From Syntrophaceae bacterium UBA1163 (lineage in GTDB: Bacteria > Desulfobacterota > BSN033 > UBA1163), in assembly GCA_002311635.1 (NCBI GenBank), contig DBZJ01000098.1:1-27887 (forward strand): a stretch of DNA of 27,887 nucleotides, in the 5' to 3' direction. Below the pieces are notes generated by a model that saw only the letters and a program-made list of their open reading frames with translations, made no database searches and was not told where the DNA came from. A program made the position numbers and the translations under genes. Below, piece after piece: positions 1 through 7,569 of the stretch. Position 1 is the stretch's first letter; each line of letters starts with the position of its first letter.

Positions 1-42
1 TACTTAATGCGTTTGTATTAATACAGACGCAATAAATGATTT

Positions 43-117
43 GTCATTGCGAGGAGCTGAGCGACGAAGCAATCCCATGAAAAACGAGATTGCCACGCCC
101 TTCGGGCTCGCAATGAC
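43..117. repeat. Palindromic intergenic repeat, copy 1
   Basis: A 75-bp element bounded by perfect 11-bp inverted ends, GTCATTGCGAG at 43-53 and CTCGCAATGAC at 107-117. Internal words such as GAAGCAATC and GAGATTGCC recur in the copies at 2961 and 5271. It is flanked by a near-perfect 20-bp direct repeat (1-20 and 135-154, one mismatch) whose core, AATGCGTTTGTATTA, also forms an imperfect palindrome at 6-33. It resembles REP/BIME-type elements moved by RAYT-like transposases, but no such transposase is in the window. Translation across it gives a spurious ORF. Confidence 0.8.
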
Positions 118-221
118 AACGGATGATGTTAAAATATTTAATGCGTTTGTATTACTATATGCTCTGGGTAATAAGATGTCATTGGTGCTTCGGACCGGTC
201 ACGGCAGGGGGGATGATTTTC

Positions 222-1799
222 TCAGGCGATCCACACGTTGTGAAGTGATACTCCTTTATCATCTACCATCAGTCTGGGCATGTCTTTTTGAAGGTCCCAG
301 GGGACAAAGAAAGTAAGCTCTTCAATCTCCTCATCATAGCTCGAATCAAATACTTTCCAGAGCCATTCTTTGATCTCATTGATCATCGTGACCACCACCC
401 GGTCAATTCCCGCTTCTCGATTCATCTCTTTCAAATGCGGAGAGGTTCTCAGCTGATCCAGGCACTCCTCCGAGTGGATTCCCTCCACCTTCCTGCGGAG
501 GATATAAACATTTCCTCTATCCTGAAGGATGACCAGCGGCGGGTTGGTCTGAACACTTCCATGGTGAAACCGCACCCGTGAGCCGTGTTCTCCAATTTTC
601 TCGAGGAATCTCTTTCTCTGCTCAACGGACGAAAGAGAACGAGGAGACGTCCTTTCGAAGATATACTCCACTCCCCCATAACGAAACTCCTTCAACTTGG
701 TCGGGTCAAACCCCAATTCGAGGAGATCCGAAATTTTCACACGAGGAGGTCCTCCATCTCCTTTTCTCTCGACCCACCCGGACAGGTAGGGCCGTTTGTA
801 GAGGGGAAGATCCTCAATATAAAGAGTGGGGTTTTCTTTCAGGCCTTGGGGCAGATGGCGAACGATTTCTTCCTCCCCCCATATCTCGGCCTTTTCCTCT
901 TTTGCCCACCACAGAGAATAAGGTTGAATGGGCAGGTTCTTGATTTGGTCCGAGATGGAGATCTGATCCAGGGACTCTCCACCGGTATAGCCGAGAAGGG
1001 AAGCAATTCGTCTTCGGAACCCGAGCACTTTCGTGACGAATTTGGTGAACATGAAATGCATAAATGGGGTAGAGGTTCCGGCTGAGATTTCTATTTCAAA
1101 AAGATGCTCCAATGCCTCGTAGACGGAACGAAATTCCGTAATGGCCCGTTTGACCATGGCCTCGTTATCATGCATGTCAATGACGGGTCTCTTCTTCCTC
1201 ACCTTGAAGAGGAGCTTGATCAGCTTTCCCCTCAAATCAGGGACTTTGACAGAGGACGGGATGAAGACCATGTAGTGCCCTTCTCCGTTGACGACAGGAT
1301 CGCCGGTCAGCTCTTCAATACGCCTCCAGCCGAGCTTGGTGTAGATATCATAGGTCGGCTCATCCGGAGGGATGATGTTATCAAGAAGGCCGACGACCCC
1401 CTGACCCTCTGCCAATTCCCGGAAGGTCTGAAGGATCTTTTGGCCCAGCCCTCTTCCACGAAAGGGAAGGAGAACCTCGACATAGACCAAGTAGTAACAC
1501 GGGATAGGCTTTCTGAGGAAAATCATATTGAGGTATCCCAGAACCTCTCCTTCTTCCGTATGGATCTCAAAGGTGTGAAAGAGTTGATGACGCTCTTGCG
1601 GTCTAATACGCTCAATCTTCGTTCCATGGACGGTTCGGTTGACTAACTCATCGAGCCCTTCGAAAACGTCATATGGAAACAAGGAGGCGAGTTCCTTTGG
1701 ATGATCCTCCAGGGTCATATCGATCACGGATAGGATGTTCTTGACGCCTATTCGTGCCTTCTTAAACCTTCCGCTGATTTTGACGACCTCGGATTTCAT
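222..1799 (-). CDS. GNAT-family acetyltransferase with large unknown C-terminal region
   Basis: The 525-residue product has a GNAT-like segment at about residues 60-180. The acyl-CoA loop is visible as RGRGLG after a beta-strand (YYLVYVEVLLPF), and the following text (YDIYTKLGWRR) fits the usual GNAT end. The remaining 340 or so residues match nothing I recognise; they are charged, with no signal peptide or membrane segment, so the protein is probably cytoplasmic. It starts 16 bp after the pheA stop, in the same orientation, with a GAGG ribosome site near -12, so it is likely the last gene of the aroA'-aroB'-pheA operon. The substrate is unknown. The operon position suggests a link to aromatic metabolism but does not prove one. 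Confidence 0.75.
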   Translation of the reverse strand: MKSEVVKISGRFKKARIGVKNILSVIDMTLEDHPKELASLFPYDVFEGLDELVNRTVHGTKIERIRPQERHQLFHTFEIHTEEGEVLGYLNMIFLRKPIPCYYLVYVEVLLPFRGRGLGQKILQTFRELAEGQGVVGLLDNIIPPDEPTYDIYTKLGWRRIEELTGDPVVNGEGHYMVFIPSSVKVPDLRGKLIKLLFKVRKKRPVIDMHDNEAMVKRAITEFRSVYEALEHLFEIEISAGTSTPFMHFMFTKFVTKVLGFRRRIASLLGYTGGESLDQISISDQIKNLPIQPYSLWWAKEEKAEIWGEEEIVRHLPQGLKENPTLYIEDLPLYKRPYLSGWVERKGDGGPPRVKISDLLELGFDPTKLKEFRYGGVEYIFERTSPRSLSSVEQRKRFLEKIGEHGSRVRFHHGSVQTNPPLVILQDRGNVYILRRKVEGIHSEECLDQLRTSPHLKEMNREAGIDRVVVTMINEIKEWLWKVFDSSYDEEIEELTFFVPWDLQKDMPRLMVDDKGVSLHNVWIA

Positions 1800-1815
1800 C
1801 TTTTTTTGACCTCGC

Positions 1816-2907
1816 TCACTTCTCCAGTGAGCGTTGGGGATACGAGCCCACGAGCTTTAAGAAAAGGGCGCTCTTCTCCAGCTCGGCCATGACCTCGCGA
1901 ATCGGCGCGTCTGCGGCATGGCCTTCGATATCTACAAAGAAAATATATTCCCACGGCTTTCCTTTCATGGGCCGAGACTCGATCTTCGTCAGGTTGATCC
2001 CCTTCTCGGAGAAGGGCTTCAGGGCTTGGTAGAGAGAGCCTGGCGCGTGGGAAATCGAAAAAAGGATGGAGGTCTTGTCTTTTCCCGTCCTTGGGTTGGT
2101 GTGAAGGCCGATGACCAGAAATCGTGTGTAGTTGCTGAGATAGTCCTCAATCCGCGACTCTACAACTTTCAGGCCATACAACTGGGCGGCCAAGGAACTG
2201 GCGATGGCCGCCGTTTTCGGATCCTCGGCGGCCATCTGCGCTGCCTTCGCCGTGCTCGCGGCTTCCGCCACTTCAACATGGGGAAAGTTTTTTCTCAACC
2301 ACTTTCGGCACTGTTCTAAGGCCGAAGCATGAGAAGCGATCTTCCGTATATCTTCTGACCTTCCGCTATGAGAAAGAAGGTGATGCGAGACCTGAATCAT
2401 CACTTCTCCACAGATCATCACTTCTGACTCGACCAGCCTGTCCAAGGTTTGATTCACCGATCCCTCTGTGGAATTCTCTATGGGCACGACGCCATAACTT
2501 GCCTTCCTCTTCTCTACCGCCTCAAAGACCTCCTGAATACTTTCCTTGGGCTGTGTTTGAACGGAACTCCCAAAATATTCGAAGCAGGCTAAGTGGGTAT
2601 GCGTAGCGGGTGGCCCGAGATAGGCCACGGTAATCTCCGTTTCCAGAGAGCGGCAGGCTGAGATGATCTCCCGGAAGACAGGGGCAATGGCCTGCTTGGG
2701 GAATGGACCATTGTTCTGCAAAACCAGGGCCCGGACAATCTCCTCTTCGCGTTGGGGGTCGTAGGAATCCATCTTACCCGCCGATTTCTCCCTACCCACC
2801 TCCATCACGATCTCTGCCCGCTCGTTCAGAAGGCGGAGGAGCTGTCCGTCAAGCGTCTCGATCCTCCGGCGAAGGGATTTGATCTTTTCTTCTATTTCCA
2901 TCCTCAT
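1816..2907 (-). CDS. pheA: Chorismate mutase / prephenate dehydratase (P-protein)
   Basis: A bifunctional cytoplasmic enzyme that turns chorismate into prephenate and then phenylpyruvate, the Phe branch. Three parts are visible: an AroQ-type chorismate mutase helix bundle (about residues 1-90, with RRRIETLDGQLLRLLNERA), the prephenate dehydratase domain (about 92-270, starting TVAYLGPPATHTHLA, with VPIENSTEGSVNQTLD and the NYTRFLVIG signature), and a C-terminal ACT domain (TSILFSISHAPGSL, then the ESRP motif that binds Phe in this family). Length is normal for a P-protein. The ATG at 2907 is chosen; an in-frame TTG lies just before it and an ATG at 2901, and no ribosome site is strong. A 105-bp repeat lies between this gene and aroB'. 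Phe feedback through ACT would add to the upstream attenuator. Confidence 0.95.
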   Translation of the reverse strand: MRMEIEEKIKSLRRRIETLDGQLLRLLNERAEIVMEVGREKSAGKMDSYDPQREEEIVRALVLQNNGPFPKQAIAPVFREIISACRSLETEITVAYLGPPATHTHLACFEYFGSSVQTQPKESIQEVFEAVEKRKASYGVVPIENSTEGSVNQTLDRLVESEVMICGEVMIQVSHHLLSHSGRSEDIRKIASHASALEQCRKWLRKNFPHVEVAEAASTAKAAQMAAEDPKTAAIASSLAAQLYGLKVVESRIEDYLSNYTRFLVIGLHTNPRTGKDKTSILFSISHAPGSLYQALKPFSEKGINLTKIESRPMKGKPWEYIFFVDIEGHAADAPIREVMAELEKSALFLKLVGSYPQRSLEK

Positions 2908-2936
2908 CAATCCGAGTGACTAAAGTTCAGAGCGAC

Positions 2937-3103
2937 TATAGTGAACGCTTTAAGAAAGTAGTCATTGCGAGGACCCCGCACTTGATGCGGGGGACGTGGC
3001 AATCCCGTGAGATTGCTTCCCTTCGCCCTGTACACCATGCGGTGCAGGGCTTCGTTCGCAATGACACGACGCGGATGTCAACTTATTCATGGCGTTCACT
3101 ATA
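2937..3103. repeat. Outer inverted-repeat unit enclosing palindromic repeat copy 2
   Basis: Perfect 12-bp inverted repeats (TATAGTGAACGC at 2937-2948 and its complement at 3092-3103) bound a 167-bp unit. Inside it, 2961-3065 is a 105-bp copy of the family with GTCATTGCGA ends, sharing GTGGCAATCCCGTGAGATTGC-like internal words with the other copies. The unit lies between aroB' and pheA inside the operon. It has no coding capacity of its own and looks like a MITE-like insertion or a REP element nested in another palindrome. Confidence 0.75.
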
Positions 3104-3176
3104 AAATACTTGAAGTTATAAGAAACTTGAATGGTCTAATCATTCTAAGTCCGGTGGGATAGAGATCTTTCATGCC

Positions 3177-4169
3177 TTATTTTTCAACGATGGTCTCCTC
3201 AACCGAAACGCCAAAATGCCTTCCTGTCTTCTCACGATAGACGAGAACCTCGCTTCCCTCTTTGAGATCGACGAGCGAAACCGCTTTCCCGGCGGGGTCG
3301 GTAAGGCAGATGGTTTCTGCATTCTGCAAGATGACCGATACCGTCTCCCCGCTTTCCTCTGCCTCCACAATCGCCAGAGGGCGCTTTTCTATCTTGGCCC
3401 TTCCTACCACGGCAGGATAACTTTTGCCTTCGAAGTTCACGACCAGCACCTGATCGCCCGATTTCACCTCCGAGAGATATTTGGTCTGCCCGTTCGCCAT
3501 GCGAATATAAGCGTACACAGGGCCGGCATTCACCCTGAAAGGCCTGGTGTTTACAAATGGGTTCTCCACGCTCTCGGAGTGGATCAGAAAAAGGGCCTGG
3601 CTGCTTGTGCCCACGAGCATGCCTTCGCCAAGGGCCATGGAGCTGCACGTGTCCACACAGACCCGCTCCCCCATGCCGAGTGGCTCGATGCGCTTCACGC
3701 GGGCCGGCAACAGATGGAATGCTTCACCCTTGCTCTTGAGAAGCTGGACGATATGTCGCACGGCATCCGGGTCCGGGTTATTGACCACCACCCCGTCCAC
3801 TCCTTTTTCGAGGATCCCCAGAGCGGTCTGACCTTCTTTTAAATTATCCACCTCGACAAACAGGTTATTCGTCCTGCTCAACAAATTCTCGAGAGGGATG
3901 ATCGTCCAATCGCTCCCTCTGACCACCACTTGGGCCAAGCGAGAAAGGTCGATGATCTCTTCTTCGTCTTTTTTCTCCCTGATCTCCTTTTCCACTACAT
4001 CGCGGCCCAATACGAAATCGCCGTCCTCAGCCACGGTCGGAATGACGCCCAACTTTCTCACCTCTGATTTCATTCCGGGAGGAACCCAGAGGGCATCGGC
4101 TCCAGACTCCACGGCAGCCAGGGCAACCTCCTTGCTCCAGGGCACGGCCTTTACCCAGACCCTTTTCAT
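3177..4169 (-). CDS. aroB': 3-dehydroquinate synthase II (archaeal-type AroB')
   Basis: A 330-residue DHQ synthase II. In the alternative early shikimate route it makes 3-dehydroquinate from 2-amino-3,7-dideoxy-D-threo-hept-6-ulosonate (ADH) by NAD-dependent oxidative deamination and cyclisation. Recognisable text: [11 protein letters not shown] and [10 protein letters not shown] at the start, the conserved centre [20 protein letters not shown], then [20 protein letters not shown], and a beta-rich C-terminal domain. It is unrelated to the classical AroB fold. Its ATG overlaps the aroA' stop by 4 bp (ATGA), so the pair is translationally coupled. The route is typical of archaea but also found in some deltaproteobacteria, so it is not by itself evidence of recent transfer. 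Confidence 0.95.
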   Translation of the reverse strand: MKRVWVKAVPWSKEVALAAVESGADALWVPPGMKSEVRKLGVIPTVAEDGDFVLGRDVVEKEIREKKDEEEIIDLSRLAQVVVRGSDWTIIPLENLLSRTNNLFVEVDNLKEGQTALGILEKGVDGVVVNNPDPDAVRHIVQLLKSKGEAFHLLPARVKRIEPLGMGERVCVDTCSSMALGEGMLVGTSSQALFLIHSESVENPFVNTRPFRVNAGPVYAYIRMANGQTKYLSEVKSGDQVLVVNFEGKSYPAVVGRAKIEKRPLAIVEAEESGETVSVILQNAETICLTDPAGKAVSLVDLKEGSEVLVYREKTGRHFGVSVEETIVEK

Positions 4170-4966
4170 GCCTTCACCTCTAATTTCCTCAGCTTCTCTT
4201 CAAACACGGCGGTGTTGTGAACGATTCTGCAGATTTTTTGAACCATCCTCTCCGGGTCCTTGTGCTGGAAAACGTTTCTTCCAATGGAGACGCCTGCTGC
4301 CCCCGCTGCCATGGCGCCCTTGACCATCTCGGTGATATCCTCGTCGTTACCCATCTTCTCGCCGCCGGCGATAACCACGGGGACAAAACATCCCTCCACC
4401 ACCTCCCGGAAGCTTTCCGCGGAGCCCGTATAGACCACCTTAATAATATCCGCCCCGAGTTCCGCTCCCACCCGGGCGGCATGCTTCACCAGCTTCACGT
4501 CATACTCACTCTTTACCTTGGGCCCCCTGGTGTACATCATGGCTAAAAGCGGCATCCCCCACTCGGAAGCCACCTTGGCTACCCTCCCCAGGTCCTCTAA
4601 CATGGACCTCTCGTCTTCGGACCCGAGGTTCACGTGGATCGAGACAGCGTCCGCTCCTAACTTGATGGCCTCTTCCACCGTGCATACCATGGTTTTGGAG
4701 CTCGGATCAGGGGCCAGCTGGGTGCTCGCAGAGAGGTGAACGATTAACCCCACATCTTTTCCCTTTCTCCTGTGACCCGCCTCGATTAATCCCTTGTGGA
4801 GAATGATGGCATTGGCTCCTCCAATCGCTACGGCATTAATCGTCTCTTGCATATTAATCAGCCCGGCGACCGGCCCAATCGTCACGCCATGATCCATCGG
4901 TACGATCACTGTCTTGCCTGAGTTTCTGTCCATGATACGTTCCATGCGAATCTTTTTTCCGATCAT
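4166..4966 (-). CDS. aroA': 2-amino-3,7-dideoxy-D-threo-hept-6-ulosonate (ADH) synthase (AroA')
   Basis: A 266-residue class I aldolase of the DhnA/FbaB type, which performs the first step of the alternative shikimate route, condensing a 6-deoxy-5-ketohexose phosphate with aspartate semialdehyde. Family features are the N-terminal [11 protein letters not shown] loop, [10 protein letters not shown] in the barrel centre, MYTRGP (probable catalytic Tyr near residue 145), and [11 protein letters not shown] with the likely Schiff-base Lys176, followed by the phosphate-binding VIAGGEKMG and [11 protein letters not shown]. The ATG at 4966 has a strong AAAGGAGG site with 9-bp spacing. The gene sits directly behind two terminator hairpins and a Phe/Tyr/Trp-rich leader peptide, so expression probably responds to charging of aromatic tRNAs. 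Adjacent aroB' makes the function secure. Confidence 0.94.
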   Translation of the reverse strand: MIGKKIRMERIMDRNSGKTVIVPMDHGVTIGPVAGLINMQETINAVAIGGANAIILHKGLIEAGHRRKGKDVGLIVHLSASTQLAPDPSSKTMVCTVEEAIKLGADAVSIHVNLGSEDERSMLEDLGRVAKVASEWGMPLLAMMYTRGPKVKSEYDVKLVKHAARVGAELGADIIKVVYTGSAESFREVVEGCFVPVVIAGGEKMGNDEDITEMVKGAMAAGAAGVSIGRNVFQHKDPERMVQKICRIVHNTAVFEEKLRKLEVKA

Positions 4967-4993
4967 GACTTTCTTCCTCCTTTGCCCAAAATT

Positions 4994-5026
4994 AAAAAAG
5001 CCGTGGAAGGAATTTCCCCACGGCTT
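4994..5026 (-). terminator. Second terminator hairpin of the aro attenuator (T2)
   Basis: Read on the minus strand, a 9-bp stem AAGCCGTGG / CCACGGCTT (5018-5026 with 4998-5006) with an 11-nt loop is followed by six T. It ends only about 28 bp before the aroA' start codon. Its 5' arm can pair instead with the 3' arm of hairpin T1, because the two stems share the sequence GCCGTG. Confidence 0.9.
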
Positions 5027-5031
5027 AAACT

Positions 5032-5066
5032 AAAAAAGCCGTGAGTCATTTCGATCTACCCACGGC
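5032..5066 (-). terminator. First terminator hairpin of the aro attenuator (T1)
   Basis: On the minus strand, GCCGTGGG (5059-5066) pairs with CTCACGGC (5038-5045). This gives 8 bp including one G-U pair, followed by six T. It starts 22 nt after the leader-peptide stop codon. Its 5' arm, extended to GCCGTGGGTAG (5056-5066), is complementary to CTACCC plus CGGC inside the leader peptide coding region, giving a candidate antiterminator. Confidence 0.88.
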
Positions 5067-5088
5067 CTTCACCAGCTAAATCCAATTC

Positions 5089-5184
5089 TTAACGATCAGC
5101 CAGCCGCAGCGGGTAGACTAGGGCATAATAAAACCAATAAAAATTAAACCCACTGCCAAAATTGAAAGCACGAAGCTGATCCAT
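5089..5184 (-). CDS. Aromatic amino-acid leader peptide of the aro operon
   Basis: A 31-codon ORF with ATG at 5184 and TAA at 5091-5089. The middle reads FNFGSGFNFYWFYY: five Phe, three Tyr and one Trp within 14 codons, plus another Tyr four codons later. It is preceded by GGTGG as a modest ribosome site and by a TTGACA promoter, and followed by two terminator hairpins before aroA'. By analogy with pheA, trp and his leader peptides, ribosome stalling at uncharged aromatic tRNAs would free the downstream RNA to form an antiterminator. The product is probably only a sensor, with no function of its own. A random ORF is unlikely given composition, position and matching hairpins. Confidence 0.9.
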   Translation of the reverse strand: MDQLRAFNFGSGFNFYWFYYALVYPLRLADR

Positions 5185-5206
5185 CTTCCACCGTTTGTTC
5201 AAAGTT

Positions 5207-5235
5207 TTCTTAACATAGCTCCGATGCCTTGTCAA
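5207..5235 (-). promoter_or_regulatory. Probable sigma-70-type promoter of the aro operon
   Basis: On the minus strand a perfect -35 TTGACA (5230-5235) is followed by a 17-bp spacer and TAAGAA (5207-5212). The -10 box is poor but is preceded by TGT, an extended -10 feature. Transcription would begin near 5200, just before the leader peptide ATG at 5184. The better-looking TATGTT (5212-5217) is only 12 bp from the -35 box and therefore less likely. Confidence 0.6.
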
Positions 5236-5246
5236 GGAAAATCTTC

Positions 5247-5389
5247 AACCCAAATCCCGATTTAGAAATTGTCATTGCGAGTGAAACGAAGCAATCTCGT
5301 CTTTTTCAATGAGATTGCCATGCACCTTGCAGGTGCTCGCAATGACCGGATGGGAAAAGGGTTTCGGCTCCTAAATCGAGATTTGGGTT
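5247..5389. repeat. Nested inverted repeats, palindromic repeat copy 3
   Basis: An outer 19-bp inverted repeat with one mismatch (5247-5265 and 5371-5389, core AACCCAAATC-CGATTTAG) encloses a 76-bp copy (5271-5346) of the GTCATTGCGAG element with perfect 11-bp ends. The whole unit lies between the biotin carrier gene and the aro promoter. It could form a long hairpin in transcripts leaving the carrier gene, but no U-tract follows it, so it is not a canonical terminator. Confidence 0.75.
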
Positions 5390-5412
5390 CAAAAAACCGT
5401 TTTCCCGTCCTC

Positions 5413-5934
5413 TCAGGCAATCGTCAGGATTAGCAGATCTGTCCCTTTGTCCGCGTCCTGCCCTTCCCGCACGAGGATCTCTTTCACTTTTCCCCGAGTC
5501 GTTGAAGAGATGGGCATCTCCATTTTCATGGCCTCGATAATGACGAGCACCTGGTCCGCTTCCACTGTCTCCCCCTCCTTGACCAGAACCCTGATCACTT
5601 TACAGGCCAGGGGCGAAGTCAAGACCTCTTCCTCGGGCATCGTGACTGCTTCTTTTTCCTCTTCGGGGAGAAGCGCCATTCTATCCGGCCGAAGGACTTC
5701 CGCCGAGTAACTCCTCCCTTTTATGGAGGCCTCGTAGATATCCCCTTCGTCTATAAGATCCACTTCATACGATCTCCCGTCGCAGATCATGGAGTAAAGA
5801 TTGTCTGAGACCTCCAAGACATCGATCAAACGGGTTCGATCAGCGCAGGAAACCCGATAGAGGTGATCTCCCAGGGGTTCCACTTGAACGGAATAAATCC
5901 CATTCTCTATCTTGATTTTATACTCCATGACCAT
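5413..5934 (-). CDS. Biotin carboxyl carrier protein of an acyl-CoA or pyruvate-type carboxylase
   Basis: A protein of about 173 residues whose last 75 or so form a biotinyl domain, with the biotin-attachment motif EAMKMEMP and Lys137 as acceptor. The N-terminal 95 residues (from MVMEYKIKIENGIYSVQVEP) look like the extra domain of carrier subunits of propionyl-CoA or methylcrotonyl-CoA carboxylases and decarboxylases, not the Ala/Pro-rich start of classical AccB. Two ATGs (5934 and 5928) follow an AAAGGAG site; the first is chosen, giving a 17-bp overlap with the biotin carboxylase gene. It carries CO2 on biotin to a carboxyltransferase, which is not encoded here, so the acceptor substrate is unknown. 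Confidence 0.9.
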   Translation of the reverse strand: MVMEYKIKIENGIYSVQVEPLGDHLYRVSCADRTRLIDVLEVSDNLYSMICDGRSYEVDLIDEGDIYEASIKGRSYSAEVLRPDRMALLPEEEKEAVTMPEEEVLTSPLACKVIRVLVKEGETVEADQVLVIIEAMKMEMPISSTTRGKVKEILVREGQDADKGTDLLILTIA

Positions 5935-7363
5935 CCGTCTCCTTTCGATCCTTTTCATAAGCCCGAATGGCAGTGGCAATGCAGGCCAACTCCTGGAGGG
6001 AATCACTGGGATCTCTTTTCCTTTGGAAATATTCTTCCTCAAGAAAGTTCGTATCGAAATCTCCCTGAATGAACCGGTGATTGTTCACAAGCCACCGGTG
6101 GAAGGGGATCGTGGTCTTAATCCCCTTGATCACCAACTCCTGGAGGGCTCGATCCATTCGCAAAATGGCCTCTTGGCGATTTCTTCCCCAAACAATCACC
6201 TTGGCAATGATGGGGTCATAAAAGATAGGAACCGTATACCCCTCATAGATTCCAAGGTCTACCCGCACTCCCGGCCCGCCGGGAATCTGGAGCCTCTCAA
6301 TTCTGCCGGTGGAAGGCAAAAAGTTGCTCTCGGGATCCTCTGCATAGATTCGGCAAACCAGGGAGGCCCCGATGGGTTCGACATCCTTTTGGGTCAGAGG
6401 AAGCCTCTCACCCTCCGCAATACGGATTTGGGCCTTCACAATGTCGACCCCGGTCACCATTTCCGTCACCGGATGTTCTACCTGGAGTCTGGCGTTGAGC
6501 TCCAAGTAGTAAAAATTTTTCTCCCGATCCACAAGGAACTCCACCGTGCCCGCTCCGCTGTACTTGATGGCAATGGCAGCGGAAAGGGCCACCCCTGCCA
6601 TTCGAAGCCGGGTGGTATCGTCCAGATAAGGAGAAGGACATTCTTCCAGGATCTTTTGGTACCTTCTCTGGATGGAACATTCCCGGTCGAAGAGGTGGAT
6701 GATGTTGCCGTAGTGATCGGCCAGGATCTGGAACTCGATGTGGCGGGCGTTCGGTATATATTTTTCGAGGTAAAGGGCATCGTTTCCAAAAGCCGCCTTG
6801 GCTTCTGTCCTGGCCATGTTCATGGCTTGAAAGAGCTGAGCACCCCGGTCTACCCGCCGGATCCCCTTCCCCCCGCCGCCTGCAACCGCTTTGATCAGTA
6901 CCGGATACCCCAAAGCATTTGCCGCCTTCAGGGCCTCCTCCTTATCGTCCATGGGACATTCGCTTCCCGGGATCACGCTAATCTGCGCCTGGGTCATATT
7001 GGATTTGGCCCTGATCTTCCTTCCCATGGTTTCCAGGGATTCTCCGGAAGGACCGACAAAGATGATCCCCTCCTTCTGGCACGCTTGGGCGAATTCCCGG
7101 TTCTCTGCCAAAAATCCGTATCCCGGATGAATGGCGTCTGCTCTGGCCTCTTTGGCTATCCCTAAAATCTTATCTCGCGCGAGATACGTCTCATCGGATG
7201 GTCCGGAGCCCAAGGAGTAAGCCTCATCCGCATAACGGACATGTAATGCCCCCCGGTCCGATTCGGAATAGACAGCCACAACCAAAATCCCCAGTTCATG
7301 ACAGGCACGAAGGATGCGAACTGCGATTTCTCCCCGATTGGCAATGAGTATCTTCTTAAACAC
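5918..7363 (-). CDS. accC: Biotin carboxylase subunit (AccC-type)
   Basis: A 481-residue ATP-grasp enzyme that carboxylates biotin on the carrier protein with ATP and bicarbonate. Visible features: the N-terminal FKKILIANRGEIAVRI, HPGYGFLAEN (about 79-88), the glycine-rich ATP loop AGGGGKGIR (about 161-169), HIEFQILAD, and NARLQVEHPVTEMVTG near the active site, where most relatives have NTRLQVEHPVTE. The GTG at 7363 is chosen because a good AGGGAGGAG site lies just upstream; a TTG 30 bp earlier would add ten unconserved residues. It overlaps the carrier gene, so the two are co-translated. It could belong to an acetyl-, propionyl- or other acyl-CoA carboxylase. Confidence 0.94.
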   Translation of the reverse strand: MFKKILIANRGEIAVRILRACHELGILVVAVYSESDRGALHVRYADEAYSLGSGPSDETYLARDKILGIAKEARADAIHPGYGFLAENREFAQACQKEGIIFVGPSGESLETMGRKIRAKSNMTQAQISVIPGSECPMDDKEEALKAANALGYPVLIKAVAGGGGKGIRRVDRGAQLFQAMNMARTEAKAAFGNDALYLEKYIPNARHIEFQILADHYGNIIHLFDRECSIQRRYQKILEECPSPYLDDTTRLRMAGVALSAAIAIKYSGAGTVEFLVDREKNFYYLELNARLQVEHPVTEMVTGVDIVKAQIRIAEGERLPLTQKDVEPIGASLVCRIYAEDPESNFLPSTGRIERLQIPGGPGVRVDLGIYEGYTVPIFYDPIIAKVIVWGRNRQEAILRMDRALQELVIKGIKTTIPFHRWLVNNHRFIQGDFDTNFLEEEYFQRKRDPSDSLQELACIATAIRAYEKDRKETDGHGV

Positions 7364-7467
7364 GACTGCTCCTCCCTTCTGATCTCTGTACAACCTTACT
7401 GCCCTCTACAGCTCATGTGAATCGCTTTGTTTTAGGTTCTTCTCCAATTTCATCGTGCAAGAAGGCT

Positions 7468-7541
7468 TCAAGGATTCCAGGATTCAAGGGTTCAAGTGAA
7501 CTGCATTTAACCACTCGAATCCTTGACCCCCCGAACCCTTG
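7468..7541. repeat. Intergenic repeat with two crossing inverted pairs
   Basis: TCAAGGATTC (7468-7477) matches GAATCCTTGA (7517-7526), and CAAGGGTTC (7485-7493) matches GAACCCTTG (7533-7541). The pairs cross (left1, left2, right1, right2), so only one simple hairpin, or a pseudoknot, can form at a time. It lies between DUF362 and the biotin carboxylase gene, on the likely transcript of both. It resembles the short dispersed repeats seen elsewhere in the window. Confidence 0.6.
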
Positions 7542-7569
7542 TCGTTCTATCACCTTTTTTGAAGCCGGT

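Noticed and set aside
41..316. A 91-codon plus-strand ORF starting in the palindromic repeat
   Set aside because: Its sequence is the translation of the dispersed repeat and of the antisense of the GNAT gene end.
4994..5200. T-box riboswitch before aroA'
   Set aside because: No T-box sequence or stem I layout is visible, and the aromatic-rich leader ORF with alternative hairpins explains the region better.
5212..5235. TTGACA with TATGTT as the aro promoter
   Set aside because: The spacer is only 12 bp; the TAAGAA box at 17 bp with an extended TGT is more plausible.
5912..7165. A 417-codon plus-strand ORF across the biotin carboxylase gene
   Set aside because: It is antisense to a clear, conserved AccC with full motifs and shows no family features of its own; an open antisense frame is common in such codon usage.
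7364..7393. TTG start ten codons upstream for the biotin carboxylase
   Set aside because: The GTG at 7363 has a strong ribosome site and matches the family N-terminus; the upstream codons encode part of the ribosome site.
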